A stretch of DNA of 29,522 bases from a virus, in IMG/VR virus record IMGVR_UViG_3300017706_001193, positions 1 through 29,522 of that record; one strand, 5' to 3'. The notes below the pieces were generated by a model. It searched no databases. It was given only the letters and a program-made list of their open reading frames with translations, and was not told where the DNA came from. Below are positions 28,883 to 29,522 of the stretch, one piece after another. How positions within the stretch are numbered: position 1 is the stretch's first letter; each line of letters begins with the position of its first letter. Both the position numbers and the translations under genes were made by a program.

Positions 28883-29522
28883 AATTCCTCTGATATTATT
28901 GAACCTACTAGAGTCTTATGATTTCGTAGACAAATTTTTAGTTTATGAATTTGATCATACAATTAGCGGTATAAAAAAAGATTTTGTTGATCTATATGAA
29001 CATTGGGATTTATTCGATCCATACATGGATAAATTTGATTATCATCGAATTAAACTTGATAAAAACCCTCACTTTCTTAAAGATGAATCTGGTGTTAGTA
29101 ATGAGGTAATGAAAACTGTAAATGAGCCATTTATGCGTAATTACTTCACTAATATTTTATACTTGAATGACGATGATTTAATTTTTTCTGTTGATGCAGA
29201 TGAAATTATATACTCCTCAGCGTATGAAAAAATTGAGAATGCGATAAATGAAAATGATTCTCCAGTGAAGCTGTATATGCACTTCTTTTGGAAAAAAATG
29301 AATCAATTGACTGATAAAAGATGGGGAAATCCATGTGCGTCTAAATTTAAGCACTTGAAGGATAAGTTACAAATGGTTAGTGCAGGAGAAACACGATACC
29401 CCCAATGGAGAGATGAGGGAGTAAATACTGACTTTTTCTCTGGATGTCATTTTTCAAACTGTTACTCAAATGAAGGTCAATTGGAATATAGAAAACAGGC
29501 AATTTTTTACAAACCAACCACA
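28845..29522 (+). CDS. GT17-like glycosyltransferase (partial, cut by window end)
   Basis: This frame is open for 226 codons from ATG to the end of the window. MKILKTFFYSKNEIPLILLNLLESYDFVDKFLVYEFDHT is the start pattern of GT17 enzymes, related to the MGAT3 N-acetylglucosaminyltransferase. LIFSVDADEIIYS (113-125) carries the DxDE motif, and FSGCHFSNCY (about 200-209) is the later family histidine block. The start overlaps the dehydrogenase by 38 bases, consistent with the packed style of this island. The C-terminus is missing. Confidence 0.75.
   Translation, partial: MKILKTFFYSKNEIPLILLNLLESYDFVDKFLVYEFDHTISGIKKDFVDLYEHWDLFDPYMDKFDYHRIKLDKNPHFLKDESGVSNEVMKTVNEPFMRNYFTNILYLNDDDLIFSVDADEIIYSSAYEKIENAINENDSPVKLYMHFFWKKMNQLTDKRWGNPCASKFKHLKDKLQMVSAGETRYPQWRDEGVNTDFFSGCHFSNCYSNEGQLEYRKQAIFYKPTT

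Noticed and set aside
1-29522. tRNA genes, CRISPR arrays, insertion sequences, homing endonucleases, attachment sites
   Set aside because: Looked for cloverleaf-like stretches, regularly spaced repeats, transposase or endonuclease motifs and found none that I could support; gp46/gp47 and gp23 are uninterrupted.

Overview
The window is a piece of a tailed, T4-like marine myovirus genome, resembling the cyanophage and pelagiphage branch. It is AT-rich and tightly packed, and every gene I can support lies on the + strand. The order of core genes (tail tube gp19, portal gp20, core proteins, protease gp21, scaffold gp22, capsid gp23, a second tail-tube-like gene, uvsY, uvsW, gp55, gp47, gp46, gp45, gp44, gp62, regA) is a T4-superfamily signature. 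No photosynthesis gene, tRNA, integrase, insertion sequence or CRISPR array is visible, so the host cannot be fixed from this window. No gene-free stretch exceeds about 125 bases.

Layout: 1-160, end of the tail tube gene; 174-5870, head module (portal, two small core proteins, prohead protease, scaffold, major capsid protein) with a T4 late promoter before gp22 and a strong hairpin terminator after gp23; 5955-6515, gp19-fold tail protein behind a perfect late promoter; 6505-8467, recombination genes uvsY and uvsW; 8451-9083, Sm-like protein; 9206-12484, late sigma factor gp55 and the Mre11/Rad50-like pair gp47/gp46; 12488-14862, accessory pair of a fold-type II PLP enzyme and a TSPPYF methyltransferase-like protein, the second with its own consensus sigma70 promoter; 14859-16084, three small genes; 16081-18815, sliding clamp, clamp loader with a GroES-like gene inserted between its two subunits, and the RegA repressor; 18840 to the window end, a sugar island of at least eleven genes: nine glycosyltransferases of several folds, two methyltransferases and a UDP-glucose dehydrogenase (twelve genes counting the truncated last one).

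How it fits together: gp45, gp44 and gp62 load the clamp that in T4 also activates gp55-dependent late transcription from TATAAATA promoters, and such promoters sit before gp22 and before the tail gene at 5955. UvsY, UvsW, gp46 and gp47 run recombination-dependent replication. The sugar island looks like a phage-borne glycan or LPS decoration pathway, comparable in concept to the LPS gene cluster known from cyanophage P-SSM2. It has no visible flippase, polymerase or membrane protein, so it probably acts on cytosolic or host-supplied acceptors.

The most unusual features are: the PLP-enzyme/methyltransferase pair as a possible nucleic-acid modification module; three genes (uvsW, gp55, the methyltransferase) whose apparent promoters would start transcription at or next to the start codon with no ribosome binding site; a dnaX-type slippery heptamer at the gp55/gp47 junction; a GroES-like gene coupled inside the clamp loader; and the glycosylation island with duplicated GT2 genes.
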